This document shows, piece after piece, positions 55,951 to 64,000 of a stretch of DNA of 64,000 nt. Made by a program: the position numbers and the translations under genes. The stretch is from Mycobacterium paraseoulense. GTDB taxonomy: Bacteria; Actinomycetota; Actinomycetes; Mycobacteriales; Mycobacteriaceae. Positions within the stretch are counted from its first letter, which is position 1; each line of letters starts with the position of its first letter. The DNA lies in assembly GCF_010731655.1 (NCBI RefSeq), contig NZ_AP022619.1, positions 868,001 through 932,000 of the forward strand, read 5' to 3'. Under the pieces are notes generated by a model. The model did no database searches. It was not told where the DNA came from and worked only from the letters and a program-made list of their open reading frames with translations.

Positions 55951-56862
55951 TCACCGCGTCGCCGTGATGTATTGGGACCGCATAAAACTGTCGATCTTGA
56001 CGTCGACGTCGGGCGGGGTCATCCCGTAACCGGTCTGCAAGTCGAGCGTGTTGCGCACGGGGTCCACCGCCCATCCATGCGCGGCGAGCCGTTCCGCCGG
56101 GTCGGTCTGGGGCTCGTAGGTCAGGGCGGAGAAATCGACGTCACCGGACACGTTGACGCCGGGATGCGCCGCCTCCAAGGCCATAAGCTGGTCGTGGTCC
56201 AGGCGAGACCCCAGTGCGCCGATGGCAATTCGGCTGCCGGGCGCACTGAGCCCGCTGATCCGGGTGAAGAGCGTGTTCTGGGCCTCGTCGGTCAGGTAGG
56301 GCAGCACTCCCTCCACCGACCAGGCGCTCGGCCGTTCCACGTCGAAGCCGGCGGCCTCCAGCGCCCTCGACCAGTCGGCGCGCAGGTCGGCCGCGACCTC
56401 GACCCTGGGCGCCTTGGGTTTGGCGCCGTGCCGGGCGAGCACGTGTGCCTTGAATTCCAGCACCTTTGGCAGGTCGATCTCGAAAACCTTTGTGCCCTGC
56501 ACCCATTCGAGTCGATATGCGCGGGAGTCCAGGCCGGCGGCGACGATCACCGCCTGTCGGATGCCCGCGGCGCCGGCGGCGACGAAGAAGTCGTCGAAGA
56601 ATCGGGTTTGCACGCCGTAGAGGCGGGGGAAGGCCGTCTCGTCCTCGGAGGTCCCCGGGTTGGCCAGCACCCCCGCCAGATACGGATCCCGCGACGCCTC
56701 GATGAAGACTCTCGCGTACTCGTCCCGGACCAGCGGTTGCGGGCTCATGGCATGCAGCGCACGCCATCCGGCAACCAGCAGGGCGGTGTAACCGACGCTG
56801 CTGATGATGTCCCAGTTGTCATCGTCGGAACGCAGCGAGCCGAATTCGGGCGTCGTGCTCAT
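55951..56862 (-). CDS. SAM-dependent methyltransferase (Rv1896c-type)
   Basis: 303 aa from the ATG at 56862, with a GGGAGGGG site; equal to remembered Rv1896c. Member of the mycobacterial TIGR00027/LCMT-like family. SAM motifs are [14 protein letters not shown] (motif I), [13 protein letters not shown] (motif II) and a downstream [15 protein letters not shown]. These paralogues are numerous in mycobacteria, mostly with unknown substrates. It is convergent with the alcohol dehydrogenase gene and 66 bp upstream of dtd. Confidence 0.9.
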   Translation of the reverse strand: MSTTPEFGSLRSDDDNWDIISSVGYTALLVAGWRALHAMSPQPLVRDEYARVFIEASRDPYLAGVLANPGTSEDETAFPRLYGVQTRFFDDFFVAAGAAGIRQAVIVAAGLDSRAYRLEWVQGTKVFEIDLPKVLEFKAHVLARHGAKPKAPRVEVAADLRADWSRALEAAGFDVERPSAWSVEGVLPYLTDEAQNTLFTRISGLSAPGSRIAIGALGSRLDHDQLMALEAAHPGVNVSGDVDFSALTYEPQTDPAERLAAHGWAVDPVRNTLDLQTGYGMTPPDVDVKIDSFMRSQYITATR

Positions 56863-56928
56863 GGTCGCCCCTCCCGTCACAAAGCGGCCGAAAAATTCGA
56901 CGTGTCCAACGTACCCGCAGTCGCGATG

Positions 56929-57360
56929 TCAGAGCTCCAGCAACACCGTGACCGGGCCGTCGTTGACCAATTCGACCCGCATGTTCGCGCCGAACATCCC
57001 GGTCTGGACGTCGGCGCCCAGCCGCCGCAGCGCATCGGCGAACACCGCGACCAGCGGTTCGGCGATCGCGCCCGGAGCGGCGGCGTTCCACGACGGTCGC
57101 CGGCCCTTGGCGGTGTCGGCGTACAGGGTGAACTGACTGACCACCAGGATCGGCGCGTTGACGTCGGCGGCGGACCTCTCGTCCGCGAGAATGCGCAGAT
57201 ACCACAGCTTTTCAGCCAGCCGCCGCGCCTTGTCGGAGTCGTCGGTGTGGGTGACGCCGACGAAGGCCAGCAAGCCTTGACCGTCCGGCCGGATGGCGCC
57301 CACGACTTCGCCGGCGACCGACACCGTCGCCGACGCGACCCGTTGTACCAAGACCCGCAT
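56929..57360 (-). CDS. dtd: D-aminoacyl-tRNA deacylase Dtd
   Basis: 143 aa, equal to remembered Rv1897c. It removes D-amino acids wrongly attached to tRNA. Family motifs are complete: N-terminal MRVLVQRV, the [12 protein letters not shown] active-site motif (residues about 78-90) and the cross-subunit Gly-cisPro NDGPVT near the C-terminus. It is divergent from the thiamine-binding-type gene with 51 bp between them. Confidence 0.95.
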   Translation of the reverse strand: MRVLVQRVASATVSVAGEVVGAIRPDGQGLLAFVGVTHTDDSDKARRLAEKLWYLRILADERSAADVNAPILVVSQFTLYADTAKGRRPSWNAAAPGAIAEPLVAVFADALRRLGADVQTGMFGANMRVELVNDGPVTVLLEL

Positions 57361-57411
57361 GGCCCCTGATGCTGCCAGGCCGCCCCCGGACGGGTTGGGT
57401 AGGCTCGTTGA

Positions 57412-57717
57412 GTGTCTGTGCTCGTCGCGTTCTCCGTCACGCCCATGGGTGTGGGCGAGGGCGTCGGCGAGATTGTCGCCGAAGCGGTCCGGGTGGTTCG
57501 CGATTCCGGCCTGCCCAACAAGACGGACTCGATGTTCACCGTGATCGAGGGGCAGACCTGGGAAGAAGTGATGACGGTCGTGCAGCGCGCGGTCGAGGCG
57601 GTGGCCGCTCGCGCGCCCCGGGTCAGCACGGTGATCAAGGCAGACTGGCGGTCCGGAGTCAGCGACGCGATGACGCAGAAGATCGCCTCCGTCGAGCGCT
57701 ACCTCGAGGACGGCTAG
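57412..57717 (+). CDS. MTH1187/YkoF-like thiamine-binding family protein (Rv1898-type)
   Basis: 101 aa from a GTG at 57412 (remembered Rv1898: 102). Ferredoxin-like fold with the [18 protein letters not shown] and [22 protein letters not shown] motifs of the UPF0045 family, which binds thiamine or a related small molecule. Physiological role not established. Confidence 0.85.
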   Translation: MSVLVAFSVTPMGVGEGVGEIVAEAVRVVRDSGLPNKTDSMFTVIEGQTWEEVMTVVQRAVEAVAARAPRVSTVIKADWRSGVSDAMTQKIASVERYLEDG

Positions 57718-57784
57718 CCCGCAACGGCGTCCCGCACCGCGATGCCCTGGCTCGGCTCCGCCTTCCGGCCGTGCCAGTAGGCTC

Positions 57785-59059
57785 ATGGCGGTGAGCGCAC
57801 GCGCAGGCATCGTCGTCACCGGGACCGAAGTTCTCACCGGGCGCGTCCAAGACGCCAACGGTCCGTGGATCGCCGACCGCCTTTTGGAGCTGGGCGTCGA
57901 GTTGGCCCACACCACCATCTGCGGCGACCGCCCGGCCGACATCGAGGCGCAGCTGCGCTTCATGGCGCAGCAGGGCATGGACCTCATCGTCACCAGCGGC
58001 GGGCTGGGGCCCACCGCCGACGACATGACCGTGGAGGTGGTGGCCCGGTTCTGCGGCCGTGAATTGGTGCTGGACGACGACACCGAGAACAAGATCGCGA
58101 ACATCCTCAAGAAGCTCATGGCCCGCTTCGAGGGCGTCGACTTCGAAGCGGTGCGCGCCGCCAACCGCAAGCAAGCGATGATTCCCGCCGGAGCGCAGGT
58201 GCTCGACCCCGTCGGCACCGCGCCCGGCGTCGTCGTCCCGGGCACGCCGACGGTCATCGTCCTCCCGGGCCCACCGCGGGAGCTGCAGCCGATGTGGAGC
58301 CGGGCCATCGAGACACCGGCGGCCCAGCAGGCGATCGCCGGCCGGACGCTCTATCGGCAGGACACCGTGCGCATGTTCGGGCTGCCCGAGTCGGGTCTGG
58401 CAGAGACGCTGCGCGACGCCGAGGCATCGGTGCCCGGTTTCGAGTCGCTCGAAATCACCACGTGTCTGCGGCGGGGCGAAGTCGAGATGGTCACGCGCTA
58501 CGAGCCGGACGCCGCGGCCAGCTACGGGAAGCTGATGCAGCTGGTGCGCGACCGGCACGCTCAGCAGCTCTTCTCCGAAGACGGTTCGACGGTGGACGAC
58601 CTGGTGGCCCGGGCGCTGGACGGTCGCCGGATCGCGACGGCCGAATCCTGCACGGCGGGGCTGCTGGCTGCTCGGCTGACCGACCGGCCGGGATCGTCGG
58701 ATTACGTGGCCGGCGCAGTGGTGGCCTATTCGAACGACGCGAAAGCCGAGCTGCTGGGCGTGGACCCGGCGCTGATCGAGTCGCACGGTGCGGTGTCCGA
58801 GCCGGTGGCCGAGGCGATGGCGGCCGGCGCGCTGCGCCGGTTCGACGCCGACACCGCCGTCGCGATCACCGGCATCGCCGGCCCGGGCGGAGGCACTCCC
58901 GAAAAGCCGGTTGGCACCGTGTGTTTCACGGTTGCGCTCGGGGACGGCCGGAAGGACACCCGCACGTTGCGCCTGCCCGGCAACCGCTCCGACATCCGGG
59001 AGCGCTCGACAACGGTGGCGATGCACCTGCTGCGGCGCCTGCTGAGCACCGCCGACTAG
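57785..59059 (+). CDS. cinA: CinA family protein (competence/damage-inducible; NMN deamidase domain)
   Basis: 424 aa (remembered Rv1901: 430). Residues 1-250 are a MoaB/MogA-like MPT-binding domain ([14 protein letters not shown] and [15 protein letters not shown]). Residues about 265-424 are the CinA amidase domain with [24 protein letters not shown], which carries the NMN-deamidase catalytic serine. It probably recycles NMN or acts on nucleotide damage. It is convergent with the MFS gene, four bases apart. Confidence 0.95.
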   Translation: MAVSARAGIVVTGTEVLTGRVQDANGPWIADRLLELGVELAHTTICGDRPADIEAQLRFMAQQGMDLIVTSGGLGPTADDMTVEVVARFCGRELVLDDDTENKIANILKKLMARFEGVDFEAVRAANRKQAMIPAGAQVLDPVGTAPGVVVPGTPTVIVLPGPPRELQPMWSRAIETPAAQQAIAGRTLYRQDTVRMFGLPESGLAETLRDAEASVPGFESLEITTCLRRGEVEMVTRYEPDAAASYGKLMQLVRDRHAQQLFSEDGSTVDDLVARALDGRRIATAESCTAGLLAARLTDRPGSSDYVAGAVVAYSNDAKAELLGVDPALIESHGAVSEPVAEAMAAGALRRFDADTAVAITGIAGPGGGTPEKPVGTVCFTVALGDGRKDTRTLRLPGNRSDIRERSTTVAMHLLRRLLSTAD

Positions 59060-59062
59060 CGG

Positions 59063-60340
59063 TCACGTCACTTCTGTTGGTAGGAAAGCGGTTTCGGCGG
59101 TGCCGAATCGAACTCCCGTGGCATCCTTGCCGATAAAGGTCAGGAAGACGACCGCGATCAGCACCGGCACGATCGTCGCGGCGAGCGCAAAGGGATAGCC
59201 GTGCGACTCCGCCAGGCGTTCCTGGATGGGCAGGTTGAACGCGGCCAGCAGGTTTCCCAGCTGGTAGGTGACGCCGGGGTAGAGGCCGCGGATGGCGTCG
59301 GGTGACATCTCGGTCAGGTGGGCGGGAATCACGCCCCACGCGCCCTGCACGCACAACTGCATCAGGAACGAACCGAGACACAGCATCGCCGCCGTGCGTG
59401 AGTAGGCGAACAGCGGAACGATCGGCAGCCCCAGCAGCGCGCAGAAGATGATGGTGTAGCGGCGGCTGAACCGCTGCGACAAGGTGCCGAAGACCAGTCC
59501 ACCGATGATCGCGCCGAGGTTGTAGACGATGACGATCCACTTGACCGTCGCGCTGGACAGGGCGGCGCCGTGGTTGGCGGTCGACGTCAGGAAGGTCGGG
59601 TAGACGTCCTGGGTGCCGTGGCTCATCCAGTTGAAGGCCGTCATCAGCAGCACCAGGTAGAAGAACCGGCGGATGATCGCCCCGTCGCGCAGCACGTCGC
59701 GGATCCTGGTGCTGGTCAGCTTCATCTGATCCTGGGCGGCCTCCCACACCTCGGATTCCTCCACCCGGTAGCGGATGATCAGGCTGACCAGCGCGGGAAC
59801 GATGCTCAGGGCGAAGAGCCACCGCCACGACAGCCCGAGCCAGTTCATCACCACCAGGGAGGCGACGCTGGCCAGCAGGTAGCCGAATGCGTAGCCCTCC
59901 TGCAGCAACCCGGAGAAGAAGCCACGGCGCTCGACGGGAACCTTCTCCATGGCGAGCGCGGCGCCCAGGCCCCACTCGCCGCCCATGCCGATCCCGTACA
60001 GCAGCCGCAGGATCACCAGCACGGTGAAGTTCGGCGCGAACGCGCACAGGAAGCCCACCACCGAGTAGAACATCACGTCCACCATCAGCGGCAGCCGGCG
60101 ACCGACGCGGTCGGCCCACAGCCCGAACAGCAGCGCGCCGACGGGGCGCATGACCAGAGTGGCCGTGGTGACGAACGCGACCTCGGCTTTGCTGTGGTGG
60201 AAGGTCTTTGCGATGTCGGCGTAGACGAGCACGACGATGAAGTAGTCGAAGGCGTCCATCGTCCAGCCCAACAACGCCGCGACGAATGAGTTCCGCTGGT
60301 CGGCGGTCAACCGTTGTGTGGTCACGTCAGCATCGTGCAA
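59063..60340 (-). CDS. nanT: MFS metabolite transporter (Rv1902c/NanT-type)
   Basis: 425 aa, 12 transmembrane helices. Sugar/acid-transporter motifs: [22 protein letters not shown] at the first helix, motif [16 protein letters not shown], and [24 protein letters not shown]. This aromatic acid/sialic acid:H+ symporter type matches remembered Rv1902c (422 aa), named nanT. The substrate is not known; sialic acid transport is a name by similarity, not shown. Confidence 0.88.
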   Translation of the reverse strand: MHDADVTTQRLTADQRNSFVAALLGWTMDAFDYFIVVLVYADIAKTFHHSKAEVAFVTTATLVMRPVGALLFGLWADRVGRRLPLMVDVMFYSVVGFLCAFAPNFTVLVILRLLYGIGMGGEWGLGAALAMEKVPVERRGFFSGLLQEGYAFGYLLASVASLVVMNWLGLSWRWLFALSIVPALVSLIIRYRVEESEVWEAAQDQMKLTSTRIRDVLRDGAIIRRFFYLVLLMTAFNWMSHGTQDVYPTFLTSTANHGAALSSATVKWIVIVYNLGAIIGGLVFGTLSQRFSRRYTIIFCALLGLPIVPLFAYSRTAAMLCLGSFLMQLCVQGAWGVIPAHLTEMSPDAIRGLYPGVTYQLGNLLAAFNLPIQERLAESHGYPFALAATIVPVLIAVVFLTFIGKDATGVRFGTAETAFLPTEVT

Positions 60341-60402
60341 TACCGAGCATGCGATGGCGAGCCTTTCGCCCCGCGCGCCATGACGGCGGGGTCACCCGGC
60401 GC

Positions 60403-61293
60403 TCATCCCACCAACCTTTGCAGCCCTTGGCGATAGGCGTAAAGGCTGTGGCGCCATAGTGCGCCGAGACCGCCGCTGTTGATGTAGATCGCGGCGCCGA
60501 CGTGCTCGTAGGGGCACGGCGGTAGCAGCGGAATGAGATCGGAATAGTTCACCACTCGGTAGCAGGAGGTGATGGTCTCGTTGAATGGGTTGACGAAATC
60601 GGTGAATCCGGATTTCGGCCCGGCAAAGGTGATGAGGCGGGGCGCGAGATTCGGCGGGATGTTGGCGAAGATGTCGGGCGCGGAGACAACGGAAAGCGCC
60701 CCGCCCAGGCTGTGCCCGATGATCAGGAGGTCCGTGCATCCCGCGCATGCTGCGCCCAGGTTGGCCACGATGCTGGCGCGCACCATGCGGTAGACGGCGT
60801 GAAAGCCACTCTGCACGCGGCCGAATTTGGGAACGAATCCGTAGGGCGTGGGAATGATGTCCAAGTCCGTGAGCACGTCGTCGAGGTCGGTCGTGCCACG
60901 AAAGGCCACGAATGCGGTACCGGTGGAGAGGTTATTGCCAATCAGGCCGAAGATGTTGTTTCGCAACACCATTTTTGCTGCCACGGGGTGTTGCGCAGCC
61001 AATGCGGCCGCGAGAGCACGGTCACCCTGGATCAGTGCCGTCGCTTGGTATCCCGGCGGAAGGTTCAACGCGCCGCCGGACATCGCGCTGTACGCGGAGA
61101 AAGCCAAGGGAATGGCCACATTGAGAGCGAAAGCCGGATCGAAACCCGTCGAAGACAGAGCGGCCGGGCCAATGGGAGCAGCGTTCGCGTTCACCGGAGA
61201 GATCCATGGCGCGATAATTGCGGAGCCACTCAGTAAAGCCGTTTTTGCCAGGAAGTCGCGCCGCGCCATTGTCCTCGAAAGAGAATCGCTCAT
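60403..61293 (-). CDS. Tat-exported class 3 (fungal-type) lipase
   Basis: 296 aa from the ATG at 61293, with an AGAAAGGA site. A twin-arginine signal, ARRDFLAKTALLSGSA, is followed by a hydrophobic segment and NAAPI, predicting Tat export. The class 3 lipase domain has the nucleophile in IIGHSLGGALS (about residue 198), the catalytic aspartate in VNYSDLIPLLPP and the histidine in WRHSLYAYRQG. It hydrolyses lipid esters outside the cell. The family is rare in mycobacteria, and no Rv counterpart at this position is remembered. Confidence 0.88.
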   Translation of the reverse strand: MSDSLSRTMARRDFLAKTALLSGSAIIAPWISPVNANAAPIGPAALSSTGFDPAFALNVAIPLAFSAYSAMSGGALNLPPGYQATALIQGDRALAAALAAQHPVAAKMVLRNNIFGLIGNNLSTGTAFVAFRGTTDLDDVLTDLDIIPTPYGFVPKFGRVQSGFHAVYRMVRASIVANLGAACAGCTDLLIIGHSLGGALSVVSAPDIFANIPPNLAPRLITFAGPKSGFTDFVNPFNETITSCYRVVNYSDLIPLLPPCPYEHVGAAIYINSGGLGALWRHSLYAYRQGLQRLVG

Positions 61294-61550
61294 CGATTTC
61301 CTTTCTAGGTTTGCCATGAAAAGGGTACGGGACAAATCGCCGTTGTCTTGAACCGTTGTTCTTCTGTCACCGGTTCGAAATCGACACGCGGCTGGGCGGG
61401 CCGAAAGCAGAACACTCATCACCCTCTCGCGCCGGCGCCCGGTCCAGCAATTGCGTTGAATGGGGTCGACGCCGATCGCATTCGTCTGCGCGCCGACGCG
61501 ACCGCGCGAGCCGTTTCACCATGCGGTCCGCGAGAGTAAGTTCCGAATAC

Positions 61551-62618
61551 ATGCGCATCATCGACGCCGACGGACACGTCGCCGAGAACCCGTCGCTGGC
61601 AATCGAAGCGATCAAGCGCTGGCCGCAGCACGTCAAGCCCAGCGCCGACGGGCGGATGCGGTTGACGTTCGAGGGCCGCAATTACCCGGAGGATCAGGGG
61701 CCCGGTGCCGGTTGTCCGCCCGAGCACGGCATCAGCACCGCCCCGGACATCAACTGCCGATCGACCGACGGTGTGCTGGGCGATGCCGACCGCGACCACA
61801 TCGACACGATGGTGTTGTACCCGAGCCTCGGCCTGTGCACGCCCAGCCTCGAAGACCCCGGGTTCGCCGCCGGGTTCGCCCGGCTCTACAACCAGTGGAT
61901 CGCGGACTACTGCGCCCCGTCGGGGGGCCGGCTACGCGGCGTCGCGGTAACCCCGATCGAGCACGGGCAGGCGGCGATCGACGTTATGACGGAAGCGAAA
62001 GACCTTGGGCTGGTGGCCACCCTGGTGCCGCCGGCGCTCAAGACCCGCAACCTCGACCACCCGGACCTCGACCCCTTCTACGCCGCCGCGGTAGAGCTGG
62101 AGATGCCGCTGGGCATTCACGGCGCCCCCGGCATACACCTGCCGAAGATCGGGGTGGACCGCTTCACCAATTACATTCAGGTGCACTGCATCAGTTTCCC
62201 GTTCGACCAGATGACGGCCATGACGGCGCTGGTGTCCGGCGGGGTCTTCGAGCGCCACTCGCGATTGCGGGTCGCCTTCCTCGAGGCGGGCGCAGGCTGG
62301 GTCCCGTTCTTCATGGATCGCCTGCACGAGCACTACGAAAAGCGGGGCGATTGGGTCGAACGCGGCTGGCGCCGCGACCCGCACGAGTACCTGGCCGCGG
62401 GCAACATCTGGGTGACGTGTGAGCCGGAGGAACCGATCCTGCCGGGCGTGATCGACGTGCTCGGCGCCGACTTCATCATGTTCGCCAGCGACTACCCGCA
62501 CTGGGACGGCGAATGGCCGGAAAGCACCAAGCACCTGCGGACCCGCGCGGATATCAGCGAAGAGGCCCGCGAAAAGATCGGCGGGCTGAACGCGCAGCGC
62601 TTCTACAACTTGAATTAG
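61551..62618 (+). CDS. Amidohydrolase_2 family metal-dependent hydrolase
   Basis: 355 aa from the ATG at 61551; longer in-frame ATGs exist at 61521 and beyond. TIM-barrel metal enzyme related to ACMSD and mycobacterial decarboxylase-like hydrolases. Metal ligands: D-x-D-x-H in IIDADGHVAEN, a histidine in GIHGAPG, and the aspartate in FASDYPHWDGEW near the C-terminus. These proteins are often next to P450 and lipid genes; the substrate is unknown. It is divergent from the lipase gene. Confidence 0.82.
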   Translation: MRIIDADGHVAENPSLAIEAIKRWPQHVKPSADGRMRLTFEGRNYPEDQGPGAGCPPEHGISTAPDINCRSTDGVLGDADRDHIDTMVLYPSLGLCTPSLEDPGFAAGFARLYNQWIADYCAPSGGRLRGVAVTPIEHGQAAIDVMTEAKDLGLVATLVPPALKTRNLDHPDLDPFYAAAVELEMPLGIHGAPGIHLPKIGVDRFTNYIQVHCISFPFDQMTAMTALVSGGVFERHSRLRVAFLEAGAGWVPFFMDRLHEHYEKRGDWVERGWRRDPHEYLAAGNIWVTCEPEEPILPGVIDVLGADFIMFASDYPHWDGEWPESTKHLRTRADISEEAREKIGGLNAQRFYNLN

Positions 62619-62746
62619 GCCCGCGCGGCTCACCGACTGGGCAACTCGGCCCTTTTCACCGCACAAACTTCCGCCCCGACGATCCTCCCTGGGGACGACC
62701 CGATAGCCTCGTGACACCAGGGCTTTTTGGGAGGCGACGATCTGAC

Positions 62747-62992
62747 ATGACTGATAAATGGTTCTCCGATATCAGCGCGCCGGGACAGTTGACCCTTGCG
62801 GACCTGTGCGACCAAATCGAGCAGAAAATCCACGTCAACGCGGACAACCAGAAACCGCCGCAGGAGTTTCCCGATTGGCAGGCGTGTGTAGCGGATCGAG
62901 ACGCCACCATCCAGAAGTTGAGCGCGGCTGTTGTCAACCTGTGCCAGATGGTGAAGTACCTGGCAGCACAAGGCCAGCGCGGCGACGCTTAG
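62747..62992 (+). CDS. Small hypothetical protein
   Basis: 81 aa with a GGGAGGCG site 11 bases before the ATG at 62747. Soluble; helical C-terminal half (ATIQKLSAAVVNLCQMVKYLAA). Two cysteines and an N-terminal PGQLTLADLCDQIEQKI helix. No family recognised. It lies 128 bp after the amidohydrolase gene. Confidence 0.6.
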   Translation: MTDKWFSDISAPGQLTLADLCDQIEQKIHVNADNQKPPQEFPDWQACVADRDATIQKLSAAVVNLCQMVKYLAAQGQRGDA

Positions 62993-63053
62993 CGACAATC
63001 ATCAACGCGAATGGGCTGCCCTTGGCGGGCGCCCGGTGGCAGGATCTTGGACC

Positions 63054-63446
63054 ATGGGCCCTTTTCTGCTTCGCGCCGCACTGACCGGTTTCGCGCTGTG
63101 GCTGGTCACGAAGTTCGTCCACGGGATCACGTTCGTCGGCGGTGACACGAGGCTTCAGCGGGTCGGCATCATCTTCGTCGTCGCCGTCATCTTCGGTCTG
63201 GTCAACGCTTTCATCAAGCCGGTCGTCCAGCTCTTGTCGATCCCGCTGTACATCCTGACCCTCGGCCTGTTCCACGTCGTCGTCAACGCGCTGATGTTGT
63301 GGATCACCGCGTGGATCACCGAGCACACCACGCACTGGGGTTTGCAGATCGATCATTTCTGGTGGACGGCGATCTGGGCCGCGGTCGTGCTGTCGGTCGT
63401 GAGCTGGCTGCTGTCGCTGATCATTCGCGACGTCAGCCGCCGCTAG
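63054..63446 (+). CDS. Phage-holin-family-4-type membrane protein (Rv1903-type)
   Basis: 130 aa from the ATG at 63054; a GTG at 63036 is an alternative. Four transmembrane helices, with the family motif FGLVNAFIKPVVQLLSIPLYILTLGLFHVVVNALMLW across helices 2-3. This DUF360/holin-4 family is common in bacteria as a plain membrane protein, not as a phage holin. It overlaps the convergent crotonase gene by four bases. Confidence 0.85.
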   Translation: MGPFLLRAALTGFALWLVTKFVHGITFVGGDTRLQRVGIIFVVAVIFGLVNAFIKPVVQLLSIPLYILTLGLFHVVVNALMLWITAWITEHTTHWGLQIDHFWWTAIWAAVVLSVVSWLLSLIIRDVSRR

Positions 63447-64000
63447 CGCCCCCGCCAGCGCGGCGGTCGCTTCTCGGCGAAGGCGCGCGGCCCCTCCTTC
63501 GCGTCCTCGGTCTCGAAAATGCGGTCGCTGTGCCGGGTTTCGTTGTCGTACGCCGACTCGAGGTCAAGCGCCAGACCCTCGACGGCGGACTGCTTCGTCG
63601 CGAACACCGCGAGCGGTGCGTTCGCCGCGATGCGCGCGGCGTAGTCGTAGGCGGTGTCCATCAGCCGCTCGGGCGCGACGACGCGATTGATCAGGCCCAT
63701 CGCCAGCGCCCGCTGCGCGTCCACCATGTCGGCGGTCAACAGCAACTCCATCGCCAGCGGGTAGGGCATTTGACGCGGCAGCCGCACGGTGCTCCCGCCG
63801 CCGGCGAATAGGCCGCGCTTGGGCTCCATCACCGCGAATCGCGCGGCCGGCACGGCGAGCCGAATGTCGGTGGAACTCAGCATCTCGAATCCGCCCGCGA
63901 CGCAGGTGCCGTTGACCGCGGCGATGATCGGCTTGTACACGGGGAAGCGGTGCAGGACTGCGTGGATGGCGTCGTCCTTGTTCCAGCCTTCCGGTTGCGG
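63443..64000 (-). CDS. Crotonase/enoyl-CoA hydratase family protein, partial at window edge
   Basis: The reading frame stays open from 63443 to the window end (about 185 residues), so the start lies outside. Oxyanion-hole motifs AAVNGTCVAGGFEMLSSTDIRLA and MEPKRGLFAGGGSTVRLPR are present. The second acid is lacking or substituted in the usual glutamate positions, as in several mycobacterial EchA paralogues. Likely role: acyl-CoA metabolism. Convergent with the holin-like gene. Confidence 0.85.
   Translation of the reverse strand, partial: PQPEGWNKDDAIHAVLHRFPVYKPIIAAVNGTCVAGGFEMLSSTDIRLAVPAARFAVMEPKRGLFAGGGSTVRLPRQMPYPLAMELLLTADMVDAQRALAMGLINRVVAPERLMDTAYDYAARIAANAPLAVFATKQSAVEGLALDLESAYDNETRHSDRIFETEDAKEGPRAFAEKRPPRWRGR

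Noticed and set aside
63036..63446. Interpretation of the holin-family-4 protein as part of a prophage
   Set aside because: This family is a widespread bacterial membrane protein; no phage structural, integrase or attachment sequences are nearby.

Overview
The window is high-GC actinobacterial DNA from a slow-growing Mycobacterium, most likely the M. avium complex or a close relative. Evidence includes an antigen 85B mycolyltransferase, a resuscitation-promoting factor, F420-type oxidoreductases, CYP140, CYP125, IdeR boxes and a secreted AroQ chorismate mutase. Gene order and protein lengths follow, from memory and without a search, the M. tuberculosis stretch Rv1866 to Rv1903, interrupted by blocks that M. 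tuberculosis lacks or keeps elsewhere. No rRNA, tRNA, CRISPR array, intact insertion sequence or prophage was seen.

Layout. 1-5.7 kb: CoA-transferase, thiolase-like protein and an unusual epimerase/phosphotransferase-like fusion (Rv1866-1868 block), with a 57-bp tandem repeat directly before the thiolase gene. 5.7-12.2 kb: DUF72, HhH-type, TfoX-like and F420-type genes, a proline-rich secreted protein, an intact lon protease gene with an HspR-like box, and a PhyH-type dioxygenase. 12.2-19.4 kb: lldD2, a DUF1810 gene, a GH13 glycosidase, the peroxide-defence locus ahpD-ahpC/oxyR with an intact oxyR, and the Rv1874-1875 pair. 19.4-24.7 kb: bfd/bfrA iron storage with two IdeR-type boxes, a membrane adenylate cyclase, a DHA2 drug transporter with a C-terminal winged-helix-like extension, and an AhpD-fold protein. 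24.8-29.5 kb: an LLM flavin enzyme, the coupled glnA3-amidohydrolase pair (a split FluG arrangement), an acyltransferase and an SRPBCC protein.

29.5-35.3 kb is an accessory block whose left part looks less GC-rich than its surroundings. It holds a 488-aa protein with an ESX-effector-like helical N-terminus, a lipoprotein, a small exported protein, a decayed second copy of the same cassette, a DMT transporter and an epoxide-hydrolase-like protein. 35.3-43.1 kb: cyp140, lppE, SDR, SRPBCC, rpfC, secreted chorismate mutase, fbpB and an actin-fold/proline-rich membrane protein. 43.1-48.3 kb: YceI, zinc alcohol dehydrogenase, a CYP125-type P450, the Rv1891-1893 small-protein operon and a nitronate monooxygenase. 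48.4-52.7 kb: a membrane protein, a 30-codon membrane ORF, a Gre-type factor, an Rv1733c-type membrane protein and a PucR regulator. 52.9-64 kb: a Baeyer-Villiger monooxygenase plus alcohol dehydrogenase pair with an inverted repeat before it, methyltransferase, dtd, cinA, an MFS transporter, a Tat-type class 3 lipase, an amidohydrolase, a holin-like membrane protein and a partial crotonase.

Themes are lipid, steroid and ketone oxidation (two P450s, the monooxygenase, dehydrogenases, crotonases, CoA-transferase, thiolase), oxidative and iron stress (OxyR/AhpCD, IdeR/Bfr/Bfd, Lon), and cell-envelope export (Ag85B, RpfC, LppE, lipase). Product names rest on motifs and remembered family sequences; no database search was run.
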